From Prevotella sp. (lineage in GTDB: Bacteria; Bacteroidota; Bacteroidia; Bacteroidales; Bacteroidaceae), in the NCBI GenBank assembly GCA_017618275.1, contig JAFZUS010000210.1:26803-90802 (forward strand): a stretch of DNA of 64,000 nucleotides. The letters are read 5' to 3'. A program made the translations under genes and the position numbers. Below the pieces are notes generated by a model. The model had not been told where the DNA came from, did not search any database, and saw only the letters and a program-made list of their open reading frames with translations. Shown one piece after another: positions 1 through 8,624 of the stretch; position 1 is the first letter of the stretch; every line of letters starts with the position of its first letter.

Positions 1-2
1 GC

Positions 3-1277
3 ATCTGGTCGTGGCGATTGTCGGCTACCCGTATGGAAGCAATTGTCAATAGCGTGGTGGCTATCCTGAGTGTCGCTGTTGTACCATTGGTCTGCTACCG
101 ATACATCTATTACCAGATTAACTTAGACAACGCCCTATGGGCGGAATTGCCGCTCTTCTTCGTCACTGAGGAATACCATGCCTATTATATCCCTTACTAT
201 CTACTGGCCCTCTTCTTTGTGGTTCTGGCCGTTACCTACCGTGCCGACCGAGAGACAGGCAAGCCCATGAAGAAACTCTATTATCTGGTGTGCCAAGCCC
301 TTGTAGCCATCCTGTTGGTGGGCAGTGTCTACCACTTCTGGATGAAAGACGAGAATTTCCACCACGAACTGACCATGCAGCATCGTATTGCTAATCTCGA
401 CTGGATGGGCGTATTAGAAGAGGCTGCTGACCAAAAGGACGAACCGACACGTGCTATTGTGATGATGCGCAACCTTGCCCTTTCGCGACTCGGCAAACAA
501 GGTGACACCATGTTCCTTTATAAGAATGGTGCTAAAGCCTACGCCGCACCCTTTGGCATGCGTCTGATGCTGGTGGCAGGACCAATGATCTATTATCAAT
601 ATGGTATGTTGAACTACTGTAATCGCCTGTGTATGGAGATGGGTGTGGAGTTCGGTTTCCGTACGGAGGATTATCAGTTGTTGGTGAATTGTATCCTTCT
701 TGAGAATGATCAGCCTCTGGCTCGTAAGTATATTAACATCCTGAAACAGACCATCTTCTACAGCGACTGGGCTGAACAGGCAGAAGCCCTATTAGGTCAT
801 CCCGAACTGATTGCCAAGGATGCGGAACGCGAGCCTATTACCCACATGCTCCATTATGGCAACTATCTCGGGGGCGATGATGGTTACACGGAACGTTTCC
901 TGATGAATCAGTTGGTGAGGAGCGCCTATACAGGCGATCCTATCTTCCAAGAGCAGACCTTACTGGCTTCCTTGTGGACTAAAGATATCAAACAGTTCTG
1001 GTATCATTTCTATGACTATGTCAGACTACACCCCAAAGGTCCTATACCACGTTACTATCAGGAAGCCGCCTATCTTTACGGTAAATTACAGGATAGGAAG
1101 GATTTGGAAAGGATGCCTTTCGATAAAGGCATTAAGGATACGTTCGAGCGTTTTATGACCTCAGCATCCAACTACGAAAATAAGAGGGTAGAGGAGGGGC
1201 GTCAGGGGCTATACCCCTTCTATGGCGAGACCTACTATTACGACTACTACATGATGAAGAATTTACCGGAATACTAA
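3..1277 (+). CDS. DUF6057-like membrane protein (5' end outside window)
   Basis: The frame is open from base 3, so the true start lies upstream; the internal TTG at 18 is not a convincing start. The visible part has two hydrophobic segments (about residues 8-27 and 55-75, then another near 90-105) followed by a long soluble, helix-rich and aromatic-rich region of about 300 residues. It resembles the DUF6057 family of Bacteroidales, whose function is unknown. It ends 7 bases before a lipoprotein gene on the same strand, so the two are probably co-transcribed. The family assignment is from memory of the sequence pattern. Confidence 0.6.
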   Translation: MWSWRLSATRMEAIVNSVVAILSVAVVPLVCYRYIYYQINLDNALWAELPLFFVTEEYHAYYIPYYLLALFFVVLAVTYRADRETGKPMKKLYYLVCQALVAILLVGSVYHFWMKDENFHHELTMQHRIANLDWMGVLEEAADQKDEPTRAIVMMRNLALSRLGKQGDTMFLYKNGAKAYAAPFGMRLMLVAGPMIYYQYGMLNYCNRLCMEMGVEFGFRTEDYQLLVNCILLENDQPLARKYINILKQTIFYSDWAEQAEALLGHPELIAKDAEREPITHMLHYGNYLGGDDGYTERFLMNQLVRSAYTGDPIFQEQTLLASLWTKDIKQFWYHFYDYVRLHPKGPIPRYYQEAAYLYGKLQDRKDLERMPFDKGIKDTFERFMTSASNYENKRVEEGRQGLYPFYGETYYYDYYMMKNLPEY

Positions 1278-1284
1278 AGAAGTT

Positions 1285-2784
1285 ATGATTAGAAAATTAG
1301 CATATATCGGTTTTTGTCTGGTAATGATAGGCTGTTCAGGTCCTTCCGTACCAGAGGTGTTTAATGACTCCAAGGCCTTGCCTAAGATTTATCCCGACTA
1401 TACCAACGTGACTATCCCCATCAACATGGCTCCGCTTTCTTTCGAACTTGATGAGGAGGCAGACGATATGATTGCTCGCTATGCCTTTGGCGATGAGGAG
1501 ATTGTCTGTGCCGGAAAGGCCCAGCCTGAGATAGACGAATGGCGCACACTGACAGAGAAGGCAAAAGGCAATGCCATCACTGTGGATGTCTATGCCCTCA
1601 AGTCAGACCAGTGGACCCACTACAAACCCTTCAGCATCTTTGTTTCGCCGGATAGTATCGACAGTTACTTGAGTTACCGTCTCATCTATCCCTCCTTTGT
1701 CAGTTATGAGGCTCTGACCATTAATCAACGTTGCTTGGAGAATTATGACGAGAGTGTCATCTACGACAATGTACTTTGCAGTTTCGAGAAAGATGGCCAG
1801 TGCATCAACTGTCACAACTACCAGCAGTATAATCCTGAGCGCATGCAGTTCCACGCTCGTCAGAACAACGGTGGTACTGTCATCACTTACGACGGACATA
1901 TCAAGAAGGTGAACATGCGTAACGACTCTATCGTGTCGGCTGGTGTATATCCCGCCTGGCACCCTTGGCTGAAACTGATTGTATATTCCTCCAACAAAAC
2001 CAACCAGAGTTTCCACACCACCCACCACAATAAGATTGAGGTCTACGACTCACAGAGCGACCTCATTGCCTACGACATCGATAAAGGTGAGATTACCAAC
2101 CTTGAGAACGACACTACTGAACTGGAAGTGTTTCCTGCCTGGGCTCCCGATGGCAAGACCCTCTACTACTGTAGTGCTCATTATGTGAAACAGGATTCAA
2201 CCCTTTCGAGACCCCGCGAAGTTGCAAAGCGTTCGCAGGAAATAAAATACAATATCTACAAGAAGAGTTTCGACCCAGAGACGATGGCGTTTGGTCCACG
2301 TGAACTGGTCTTTGCTGCCGATAGTCTCAACAAGAGTGCCACCCTGCCGCGTATCTCACCTGACGGACGCTATCTGATGTTTGCCCTTGCTGAGTACGGT
2401 GTGTTCCACATCTGGCACCATGATGCCGACCTTTGGTTGCTCGACCTTCAGACAGGTGAAGCGCGAGCCGCAGATGAGATCAACTCACCCGATACGGAGA
2501 GTTATCACTCTTGGTCGAGCAACGGCAAGTGGGTTGTCTTCAGCAGTCGCCGTGACGACGGAACTTATACCCGTCCTTTCTTTGCCCACATCGACAAGGA
2601 TGGGCACGGTACTAAGCCCTTTGAGTTGCCGAGTGCCGACCCAAACTATCACCGTGAATTTATGAGGTGTTATAACATCCCGGAATTCATGTATGGGCCT
2701 GTCACAATCAAGCCGCAGACCTTTGCAGACATCCTCAAAGGTGACGGTGAACCCGTGAAATACGTGCAGAAACTGACGAAGTAG
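1285..2784 (+). CDS. TolB/PD40-like beta-propeller lipoprotein with a CxxCH motif
   Basis: A 499-residue protein with a lipoprotein signal (lipobox MIGC, Cys17). It has several propeller-blade motifs of the TolB/WD40-like type, e.g. WAPDGKTLYY, ISPDGRYLMF and WSSNGKWVVF, in the C-terminal two thirds. A single CINCH motif (Cys173-His177) looks like a c-type heme attachment site, in a segment rich in His and Asn. It probably sits lipid-anchored in the periplasm or outer membrane. It follows the DUF6057-like gene by 7 bases and ends 3 bases before the convergent butyrate kinase. Function unknown; the heme idea rests on the motif alone. Confidence 0.75.
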   Translation: MIRKLAYIGFCLVMIGCSGPSVPEVFNDSKALPKIYPDYTNVTIPINMAPLSFELDEEADDMIARYAFGDEEIVCAGKAQPEIDEWRTLTEKAKGNAITVDVYALKSDQWTHYKPFSIFVSPDSIDSYLSYRLIYPSFVSYEALTINQRCLENYDESVIYDNVLCSFEKDGQCINCHNYQQYNPERMQFHARQNNGGTVITYDGHIKKVNMRNDSIVSAGVYPAWHPWLKLIVYSSNKTNQSFHTTHHNKIEVYDSQSDLIAYDIDKGEITNLENDTTELEVFPAWAPDGKTLYYCSAHYVKQDSTLSRPREVAKRSQEIKYNIYKKSFDPETMAFGPRELVFAADSLNKSATLPRISPDGRYLMFALAEYGVFHIWHHDADLWLLDLQTGEARAADEINSPDTESYHSWSSNGKWVVFSSRRDDGTYTRPFFAHIDKDGHGTKPFELPSADPNYHREFMRCYNIPEFMYGPVTIKPQTFADILKGDGEPVKYVQKLTK

Positions 2785-2787
2785 GAA

Positions 2788-3858
2788 CTACATATAGACC
2801 TTGGCCTGGCGCTTGCCGCGAAGTACGGCAAGGGCATTGAGGGCCAAGGCTTCCATTTCATCCTCACCAGGGAAGCAGCGGACGGGTGCAAGGAACCCGA
2901 TACGCTTGCGCAGACGACTGACCACATACTCGCTACGGGCCAGTCCGCCTGTGAGCAGGATGGCATCAATACTCCCACAGAGTACAGCCGACTCGGCTGC
3001 AATGTTCTTCGCCACATGATAGATCATCGCATCAAGGATCAGACGGGCATGCTCGTCACCATAGTCCTCGATACGCCGTATCACCTCCTTCACGTCGTTG
3101 GTGCCAAGATGGGCATTCAAACCGGCCTTGCCCGCAATACGCTTCAATAGTTGCTTCTCATTATATTTCCCACTAAAGCAAAGACGGATCAGGTCTGAGG
3201 CGGGTAGTGATCCTGCTCGCTCAGGAGAGAATGGCCCTTCGCCATCCAATGCATTATTGGCATCTACGGCCCGCCCGTGATCGTGGGCTGCCACAGAGAT
3301 ACCACCACCCATATGACAGATAATCAGGTTCAGGTCCTCATACTCCTTACCTATCTCAGCCGCATAGCGACGGGCTATGGCCCGCTGATTCAAGGCATGC
3401 CAGATACAGATGCGGTTCATCAGCGGGGAGCCAGAGATACGGGCATAATCGTTCAGTTCGTCGACAACACCAGGGTCGGCAATGAACGAACGGCAACGAG
3501 GGATGGAGGCTGCAATCTCATGGGCTATCAGACAACCGAGGTTGCAGGCATGGTTGTGGAGGGCAATACCGCTATGGGTGTCCTGAATCATTAGGTCGTT
3601 GATCTCATAGACGCCACCTTCGAGGGGTTTTACCAGTCCGCCACGTCCGATGACGGCATCAAACTCCACAGGGATATCGGCTTGGTGCAATTCATCGAGT
3701 ACCAGTTGTTTGCGGAAGTCCTGCTGTTCTATCACATCGTCGAAGCCAGCCAGTTCCTCGGGGCTGTGAACGATATTACGCACCAGCACAGGGGTCTCAT
3801 CCTCGAAGACAGCCATCTTCGTAGAGGTGGAGCCGGGATTGATCACGAGGATTCTCAT
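2788..3858 (-). CDS. buk: Butyrate kinase
   Basis: A 356-residue member of the acetokinase family: N-terminal NPGSTSTKMAVF phosphate-binding motif, CHMGGGISVAAHDHGR in the middle, and the second ATPase motif LTGGLARSEYV near residue 300. Length matches butyrate kinases (about 355) rather than acetate kinases (about 400). It interconverts butyryl phosphate and butyrate with ADP/ATP in the cytoplasm; branched-chain acyl phosphates are alternative substrates in this family. The start overlaps the stop of the upstream ptb gene by 4 bases, a translationally coupled pair. Confidence 0.93.
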   Translation of the reverse strand: MRILVINPGSTSTKMAVFEDETPVLVRNIVHSPEELAGFDDVIEQQDFRKQLVLDELHQADIPVEFDAVIGRGGLVKPLEGGVYEINDLMIQDTHSGIALHNHACNLGCLIAHEIAASIPRCRSFIADPGVVDELNDYARISGSPLMNRICIWHALNQRAIARRYAAEIGKEYEDLNLIICHMGGGISVAAHDHGRAVDANNALDGEGPFSPERAGSLPASDLIRLCFSGKYNEKQLLKRIAGKAGLNAHLGTNDVKEVIRRIEDYGDEHARLILDAMIYHVAKNIAAESAVLCGSIDAILLTGGLARSEYVVSRLRKRIGFLAPVRCFPGEDEMEALALNALAVLRGKRQAKVYM

Positions 3859-4691
3859 ATAGCGGCAAGGGCAAGGGAGTAGTATTTCGATTCAGGACTA
3901 TCAGCACGGGAAGGCAGCACGCAGCAGCACTGGGTACCTTGTAGTACACCCGCCGTCTTGGCATAGCCGAAGAGGGTGAGTGTCTTGTAAAAGACATTAC
4001 CCGCTACAATATCGGGGAAGATGAGTGCATCTGCCTGTCCGTCGATAACGGAGTGGATACCCTTCTCCCGCAGACTCACACTATCCAATGAGGTTTTCAG
4101 GTCGAGCGGTCCGTCGATGATGCAACGTCCGAACTTACCTGTCTGTGCCTCAGCAATAATCTCCAGATAGTCGACCGTATAGGGGAAGGTCTTGGCACTC
4201 ACTTTCTCAGCACAATGGATTAGCGAGATGCGTGGTTCCTCAATGCCAAGTGCATGACAGACATAATTCATATAGTGAATCTGCTGACGGCGCTGGGCTT
4301 CCGTAGGCACAGGAATCACAGCCGCATCAGTAAAGAAGAGCAGTTTCTCGTATTTTGGAATCTCAGCCATTGCCACATGGGTCAGCACATGACCAGGACG
4401 GAGGATGCCATTCTCCTTATCTAATATCGCGCGCAGGATGACATCGGTATTGATGAGGCCCTTCATCAGGATATCTGCCTCACCGTTTTTACAAAGAGCC
4501 ACTGCCCTGCGGGCACACTCGTCCTTGTCGTCACCATCCACGTAGATGGGTTCGATAAATCCCATCTCCTTGCCTTTCTCCACGGCATAACGGGTGCTTG
4601 CATCATTGGCACACACCACCGCCACACGCTTCTTGTCACCCCGCTGTTGGAGGAAAACAATCATGTCGTTCAATGTCCTGATAGACTGCAT
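3855..4691 (-). CDS. ptb: Phosphate butyryltransferase / acetyltransferase family
   Basis: A cytoplasmic phosphate acyltransferase converting butyryl-CoA and phosphate to butyryl phosphate, which the following kinase uses for ATP. Typical blocks are VVCANDASTRYAVEKG, LMKGLINTDVILRAIL and the C-terminal PDIVAGNVFYKTLT. I place the start at the ATG at 4691 (278 residues, beginning MQSIRTLND). The longer frame starts at a TTG that is itself part of the TATCTTTG promoter box, so it would lie upstream of transcription. Pairing with buk supports a short-chain acyl role; chain-length preference cannot be read from sequence. Confidence 0.92.
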   Translation of the reverse strand: MQSIRTLNDMIVFLQQRGDKKRVAVVCANDASTRYAVEKGKEMGFIEPIYVDGDDKDECARRAVALCKNGEADILMKGLINTDVILRAILDKENGILRPGHVLTHVAMAEIPKYEKLLFFTDAAVIPVPTEAQRRQQIHYMNYVCHALGIEEPRISLIHCAEKVSAKTFPYTVDYLEIIAEAQTGKFGRCIIDGPLDLKTSLDSVSLREKGIHSVIDGQADALIFPDIVAGNVFYKTLTLFGYAKTAGVLQGTQCCCVLPSRADSPESKYYSLALAAI

Positions 4692-4718
4692 AACTTTATA
4701 ATTTTTGGTTTTATGCTG

Positions 4719-4746
4719 CAAAGATACATTTTTTTTCGTATCTTTG
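4719..4746. promoter_or_regulatory. Divergent promoter with back-to-back -7 boxes
   Basis: The stretch begins with CAAAGATA (4719-4726, the -7 box TATCTTTG for ptb-buk on the minus strand) and ends with TATCTTTG (4739-4746, the -7 box for the GH95 gene on the plus strand). The two boxes are an exact inverted repeat separated by 12 bases, so polymerase binding at one should exclude the other. Confidence 0.7.
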
Positions 4747-4765
4747 CAAGCGAAAGCAACTAAAA

Positions 4766-7150
4766 ATGATAATAATGAGGAAATATCTGCTTTTTACGGC
4801 TCTTATCACAAAGTGTCTGACACTTTGTGAGGCTCAGACAGCACAGGCACCGATGGTGCTGCAATACGATAAGCCTGCCACTTATTTCGAAGAGTCGCTC
4901 CCCATCGGCAACGGGAAGATGGGGGCTCTTGTCTATGGGGGTACCGACGATAATATCATCTATCTGAATGATATCACCCTGTGGACGGGTAAGCCAGTGG
5001 ACAGGAACCTTGACAAGAATGCCCACCAGTGGATACCTGCCATTCGCGAGGCTCTCTTCGATGAAGACTATGCCCGGGCCGACTCGCTGCAACTGCATGT
5101 ACAGGGTCCCAACTCACAATATTTCCAGCCATTAGGAACCTTGCATATCAAGGACCTGGGATTGGGAGAGGTCAGTGGTTATCACCGAAGCCTCAACCTC
5201 GATAGTGCCATTATTAGAGATAGGTACGTGCGCAATGGCAAATCCATTTCAAGAGAGTATTTTGCCTCGAACCCAGATAAATTTATTGCCATCCGTCTGC
5301 AAGGCGACATCAACTGTCGTATTGCCCTGACGGCCCAGGTGCCTCATAAGGTGAAAGCCATCCCCACACAACTCACCATGACGGGCCATGCTACTGGTAA
5401 TCCACAGGAGAGCATCCATTTCTGCACCATGCTTAACGTGAAGACCGATGGTGAGGTGACAGCAGCAGATTCTTCCCTAACCATCACCCATGCCAAGGAT
5501 GCCATCATCTATATCGTCAATGAGACCAGTTTCAACGGTTTTGACAAACATCCCGTGAAAGAGGCTGCGCCCTACTTAGAAAATGCCGCCAATGACCTCT
5601 GGCACACTCAGAACTTCAACTATGAGCAGTTTTATGAGCGCCATCTTGCTGACTATAAGGATATCTATGACCGAGTGAAGATCAGGCTGTCAGGAGATTC
5701 CGAAAATTCCGGTACATCCGGCTTTCAAGGTAATACCGATGACCTCCTCAAAGAATATACTGATGGCGGGGGTAACAGCCGATACCTCGAAGAACTCTAT
5801 TTCCAGTTCGGACGTTATCTGCTGATTTCCTGTTCCCGTACATCCGGTGTACCCGCCAATCTGCAAGGTCTTTGGACACCCCACCTCTGGTCACCTTGGC
5901 GAGGCAACTATACCGTGAACATCAACCTCGAAGAGAACTATTGGCCTGCCTTTGTAGCGAATATGGCAGAGATGGCACAGCCGCTTGACGGTTTTGTTGA
6001 GGCTCTTGCCACCAATGGTCAATATACCGCCAAGAACTATTATCATATAGATGCAGGTTGGTGTTCCAGTCATAACTCCGACATCTGGGCCATGACTAAT
6101 CCTGTTGGCGAGAAGCGTGAGAATCCGATGTGGGCCAACTGGAACATGGGCGGAGCCTGGTTGGTGAATACCCTCTGGGAACGGTACCAGTTTACACAGG
6201 ATAAAGACTATCTGAAGACTGTCGCCTATCCATTGATGAAGGGAGCAGCCGACTTCTGTCTTCGCTGGCTCGTCGAGAACCCCAAGGCACCAGACGAATT
6301 GATTACAGCCCCCAGTACCTCACCGGAGAACGAATACATCACCGACAAGGGCTATCACGGTGTAACTTGTTATGGTGGTACGGCGGATCTGGCAATCATC
6401 CGTGAACTCTTCATCAACACCATAGCTGCAGGAAAGATTCTTGGAGTAAAGGATAAGGAGATGGAAAAGGCCCTCGTCCGTCTGCACCCCTATACTGTCG
6501 GACACATGGGTGACTTGAACGAATGGTACTACGACTGGGACGACAGGGACTTCAAACATCGTCACCAGAGTCATCTGATAGGGCTTTATCCAGGTAATCA
6601 CCTGACAGATGCCGTCCTTCAGAAGGCGGCAGAAAAGTCACTGGAGATTAAAGGCGACGAGACCACTGGTTGGAGTACAGGCTGGCGCATTAACCTATGG
6701 GCACGACTGAAGAACGGAGAACAAGCCTATCATATATACCGCAAACTTCTGACTGCCGTAGCACCAGAGAGAAGCGGAATACCCAACTATAGCAAGGGAG
6801 GCGGTACCTATCCCAACCTCTTCGACGCTCATCCCCCCTTCCAGATTGATGGAAACTTTGGCGGTACGGCTGGTGTCTGCGAGATGCTGATGCAGAGTCA
6901 ATGCACAATGCAAAATGCACAATACACAATTGAACTCCTGCCCGCTTGTCCTGATGCATGGAAGGACGGAAAGGTCAGTGGACTCTGTGCCCGTGGTGGC
7001 TATGAGGTCAGTTTCGAGTGGAAGGATGGTAAGGTGCGCGACTGTAGCATCAAGGCCAGGAAGAACGGAACCGTCACCTTATTATATAATGGACAGCAGA
7101 AGACGGTGAAGTTGAAGGCTGGACAAACACAGCCCATAAAGACTTGGTGA
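4766..7150 (+). CDS. GH95 family glycoside hydrolase (alpha-L-fucosidase/galactosidase type)
   Basis: A 794-residue exported protein with an N-terminal signal peptide. An N-terminal beta domain (LPIGNGKMGALVYGG near residue 45) precedes an (alpha/alpha)6 barrel. Motifs matching the GH95 catalytic site are VNIN (Asn385, Asn387), PSTSPEN (Glu521) and QIDGNFGG near 700. It would cleave alpha-linked L-fucose, or L-galactose in some members, from plant or host glycans in the periplasm. ATG codons at 4766 and 4775 are both possible starts. Two short repeat-like inserts (residues about 310-319 and 710-722) break otherwise conserved regions. It stands alone, divergent from ptb. Confidence 0.88.
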   Translation: MIIMRKYLLFTALITKCLTLCEAQTAQAPMVLQYDKPATYFEESLPIGNGKMGALVYGGTDDNIIYLNDITLWTGKPVDRNLDKNAHQWIPAIREALFDEDYARADSLQLHVQGPNSQYFQPLGTLHIKDLGLGEVSGYHRSLNLDSAIIRDRYVRNGKSISREYFASNPDKFIAIRLQGDINCRIALTAQVPHKVKAIPTQLTMTGHATGNPQESIHFCTMLNVKTDGEVTAADSSLTITHAKDAIIYIVNETSFNGFDKHPVKEAAPYLENAANDLWHTQNFNYEQFYERHLADYKDIYDRVKIRLSGDSENSGTSGFQGNTDDLLKEYTDGGGNSRYLEELYFQFGRYLLISCSRTSGVPANLQGLWTPHLWSPWRGNYTVNINLEENYWPAFVANMAEMAQPLDGFVEALATNGQYTAKNYYHIDAGWCSSHNSDIWAMTNPVGEKRENPMWANWNMGGAWLVNTLWERYQFTQDKDYLKTVAYPLMKGAADFCLRWLVENPKAPDELITAPSTSPENEYITDKGYHGVTCYGGTADLAIIRELFINTIAAGKILGVKDKEMEKALVRLHPYTVGHMGDLNEWYYDWDDRDFKHRHQSHLIGLYPGNHLTDAVLQKAAEKSLEIKGDETTGWSTGWRINLWARLKNGEQAYHIYRKLLTAVAPERSGIPNYSKGGGTYPNLFDAHPPFQIDGNFGGTAGVCEMLMQSQCTMQNAQYTIELLPACPDAWKDGKVSGLCARGGYEVSFEWKDGKVRDCSIKARKNGTVTLLYNGQQKTVKLKAGQTQPIKTW
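5695..5721 (+). repeat. 9-bp CCGG-type tandem repeat inside GH95 gene
   Basis: Tandem 9-base units with core wTCCGGnnn (ATTCCGGTA then CATCCGGCT) encoding S-G-T-S-G. The same unit occurs in sufB and dusB. Confidence 0.55.
6899..6932 (+). repeat. TGCACAATGC-type dispersed repeat inside GH95 gene
   Basis: CAATGCACAATGC units encoding C-T-M-Q-N-A-Q-Y-T, inserted just before the conserved ELLPACPDAW block. A longer copy lies at 58111-58160. Confidence 0.55.
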
Positions 7151-7159
7151 CCCCTAACC

Positions 7160-7777
7160 TTATAGATACCCCTGCGCTTTCAACTCTTTTACGGTATCAA
7201 GCAACTCCTGATACCAGGCTTCGCCAAAGCGTCGGATGAGTGGATCTTTCAGAAACTGATAGAGGGGAAGGTTCAGTGCCTTCCCTTTTTCAATGGCTGC
7301 CTTGCAGACATCCCAACGGTTATAATTCAGACCGATGAGATTCTCGCCAATCTTCTTGGCGCGAATAGGATACAGTGCACAACTCACAGGCTTGCAGAAC
7401 CGAGTCTTACCTGCCCTGTAAGCCTTCTCCAACGCACAAAGACAACAATCGGAAATTCCTCCAAGTTCACCATAGTAAGTAAAGACACAATCCTTACCAC
7501 GGACAATACTCGTTACAAGGTCACCCTCCTGATCGGTATAAGCCACACCCTGTTTGTCGATTACGCTCTGAGCCGAAGCAGAGAGATCAGCCCATACGGC
7601 ATCCAGACAATCCTCAATCTCTGCGATCTCTTCCATGGTTACAGGGGCACCTGCATCACCCTCCACACAGCACTGGCCCTTGCAGACGCTGAGGTCACAA
7701 CAGAACTCCTCCGTCAGAATCTCTGACGAGAGCAGCACGTCGCCGACTTGGATGATGGGAGGAAGAGCGGGCATCAT
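7160..7777 (-). CDS. DUF3109 family cysteine-rich protein
   Basis: A 205-residue protein with a cysteine pattern typical of DUF3109: CCDLSVCKGQCC (about residues 26-37), ISDCCLCALEKA, FCKPVSCALYPIR and a later WDVCKAA. The family is common in Bacteroidetes and related to the YkgJ-type putative metal-chelating proteins; its biochemical role is unknown. It has no signal peptide, so it is presumably cytoplasmic. It is convergent with the GH95 gene (9 bases between stops) and lies downstream of ung on the same strand. Confidence 0.85.
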   Translation of the reverse strand: MMPALPPIIQVGDVLLSSEILTEEFCCDLSVCKGQCCVEGDAGAPVTMEEIAEIEDCLDAVWADLSASAQSVIDKQGVAYTDQEGDLVTSIVRGKDCVFTYYGELGGISDCCLCALEKAYRAGKTRFCKPVSCALYPIRAKKIGENLIGLNYNRWDVCKAAIEKGKALNLPLYQFLKDPLIRRFGEAWYQELLDTVKELKAQGYL

Positions 7778-7813
7778 AATTAGTAATGAGTAATTAGTAA
7801 TTAATAATTATGA
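7778..7813. repeat. AT-rich tandem TAATTAGTAATGAG-type repeat
   Basis: The short gap between ung and the DUF3109 gene consists almost entirely of ATTAGTAAT/TAATTA units. It contains no gene and looks like a low-complexity dispersed repeat. Confidence 0.5.
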
Positions 7814-8479
7814 TTACCAAGATATTGGAGTCTGGCCGTTCGCCTCAAGATATTGATTGCAGCGCGAGAACTGATGCTGACCAAACCAGCCTCCACGATT
7901 CGCTGAGAGCGGAGAGGGATGCACGGACTCAAGCACCAGATTCTTTGACTTGTCAATCATATAGGCCTTCGAGCGGGCATAGCCACCCCAGAGCATATAG
8001 ACGATATGTTCGCGATGAGCAGCCAGTGTCTGAATGGCGGCATCTGTAAATTTCTGCCAACCCAGTGCGGAATGGCTGTTGGCCTGATGGACACGCACCG
8101 TCAGTGAGGCATTCAGCAGCAGCACGCCCTGCTCAGCCCAACGTGTCAGATTACCTGATGTCGGAATCGGCGTACCGAGATCATCGTGTATCTCCTTGAA
8201 GATGTTTTGTAGCGATGGTGGGAACATCACCCCGTCCTGTACCGAGAAACTCAACCCGTGGGCCTGGCCTGGTTCGTGGTATGGGTCCTGTCCGATGATT
8301 ACCACCTTCACCTTGTCGAACGGACAAAGGTTGAAGGCGTTGAATATCAGTTTGCCAGGAGGATAGCAGACGGTCTGCGTATACTCCTTCCGCACAGCCT
8401 CAGTCAACTGTGCAAAATAAGGCTTCTCGAACTCAGCGCCAAGGTGCGCCTTCCAAGTCTCTTCTATCTGTACATTCAT
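7814..8479 (-). CDS. ung: Uracil-DNA glycosylase, family 1
   Basis: A 221-residue family-1 UDG that removes uracil from DNA as the first step of base excision repair. It shows the catalytic water-activating motif GQDPYHEPGQAHG (about residues 62-74), the uracil-pocket LLLNASLTV, and the His-containing leucine loop HPSPLSANRGGW near the C-terminus. Length and motif order match the family. It is followed on the same strand by the DUF3109 gene after an AT-rich repeat gap. Confidence 0.96.
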   Translation of the reverse strand: MNVQIEETWKAHLGAEFEKPYFAQLTEAVRKEYTQTVCYPPGKLIFNAFNLCPFDKVKVVIIGQDPYHEPGQAHGLSFSVQDGVMFPPSLQNIFKEIHDDLGTPIPTSGNLTRWAEQGVLLLNASLTVRVHQANSHSALGWQKFTDAAIQTLAAHREHIVYMLWGGYARSKAYMIDKSKNLVLESVHPSPLSANRGGWFGQHQFSRCNQYLEANGQTPISW

Positions 8480-8564
8480 CTACAAAAACTATTTTGGCTG
8501 CGAAGTTACTCATTTTATCCCGAATAACGTCACATTTTCCAAGAAAAGTTTTCTTGATAAAAAT

Positions 8565-8595
8565 TTTGTGGTTTCGAGATAAAAATGTATCTTTG
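8565..8595 (+). promoter_or_regulatory. Bacteroidetes-type promoter
   Basis: TTTG at 8565-8568 and TATCTTTG at 8588-8595, spaced 19 bases, matching the Bacteroidetes sigma consensus. It lies 29 bases upstream of the start at 8625. Confidence 0.8.
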
Positions 8596-8624
8596 CCGTT
8601 GGAAATAACTAATGATTCCATCAA

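Noticed and set aside
4692-4721. TTG start for ptb
   Set aside because: The TTG is within the -7 promoter element, so it would be upstream of the transcript.
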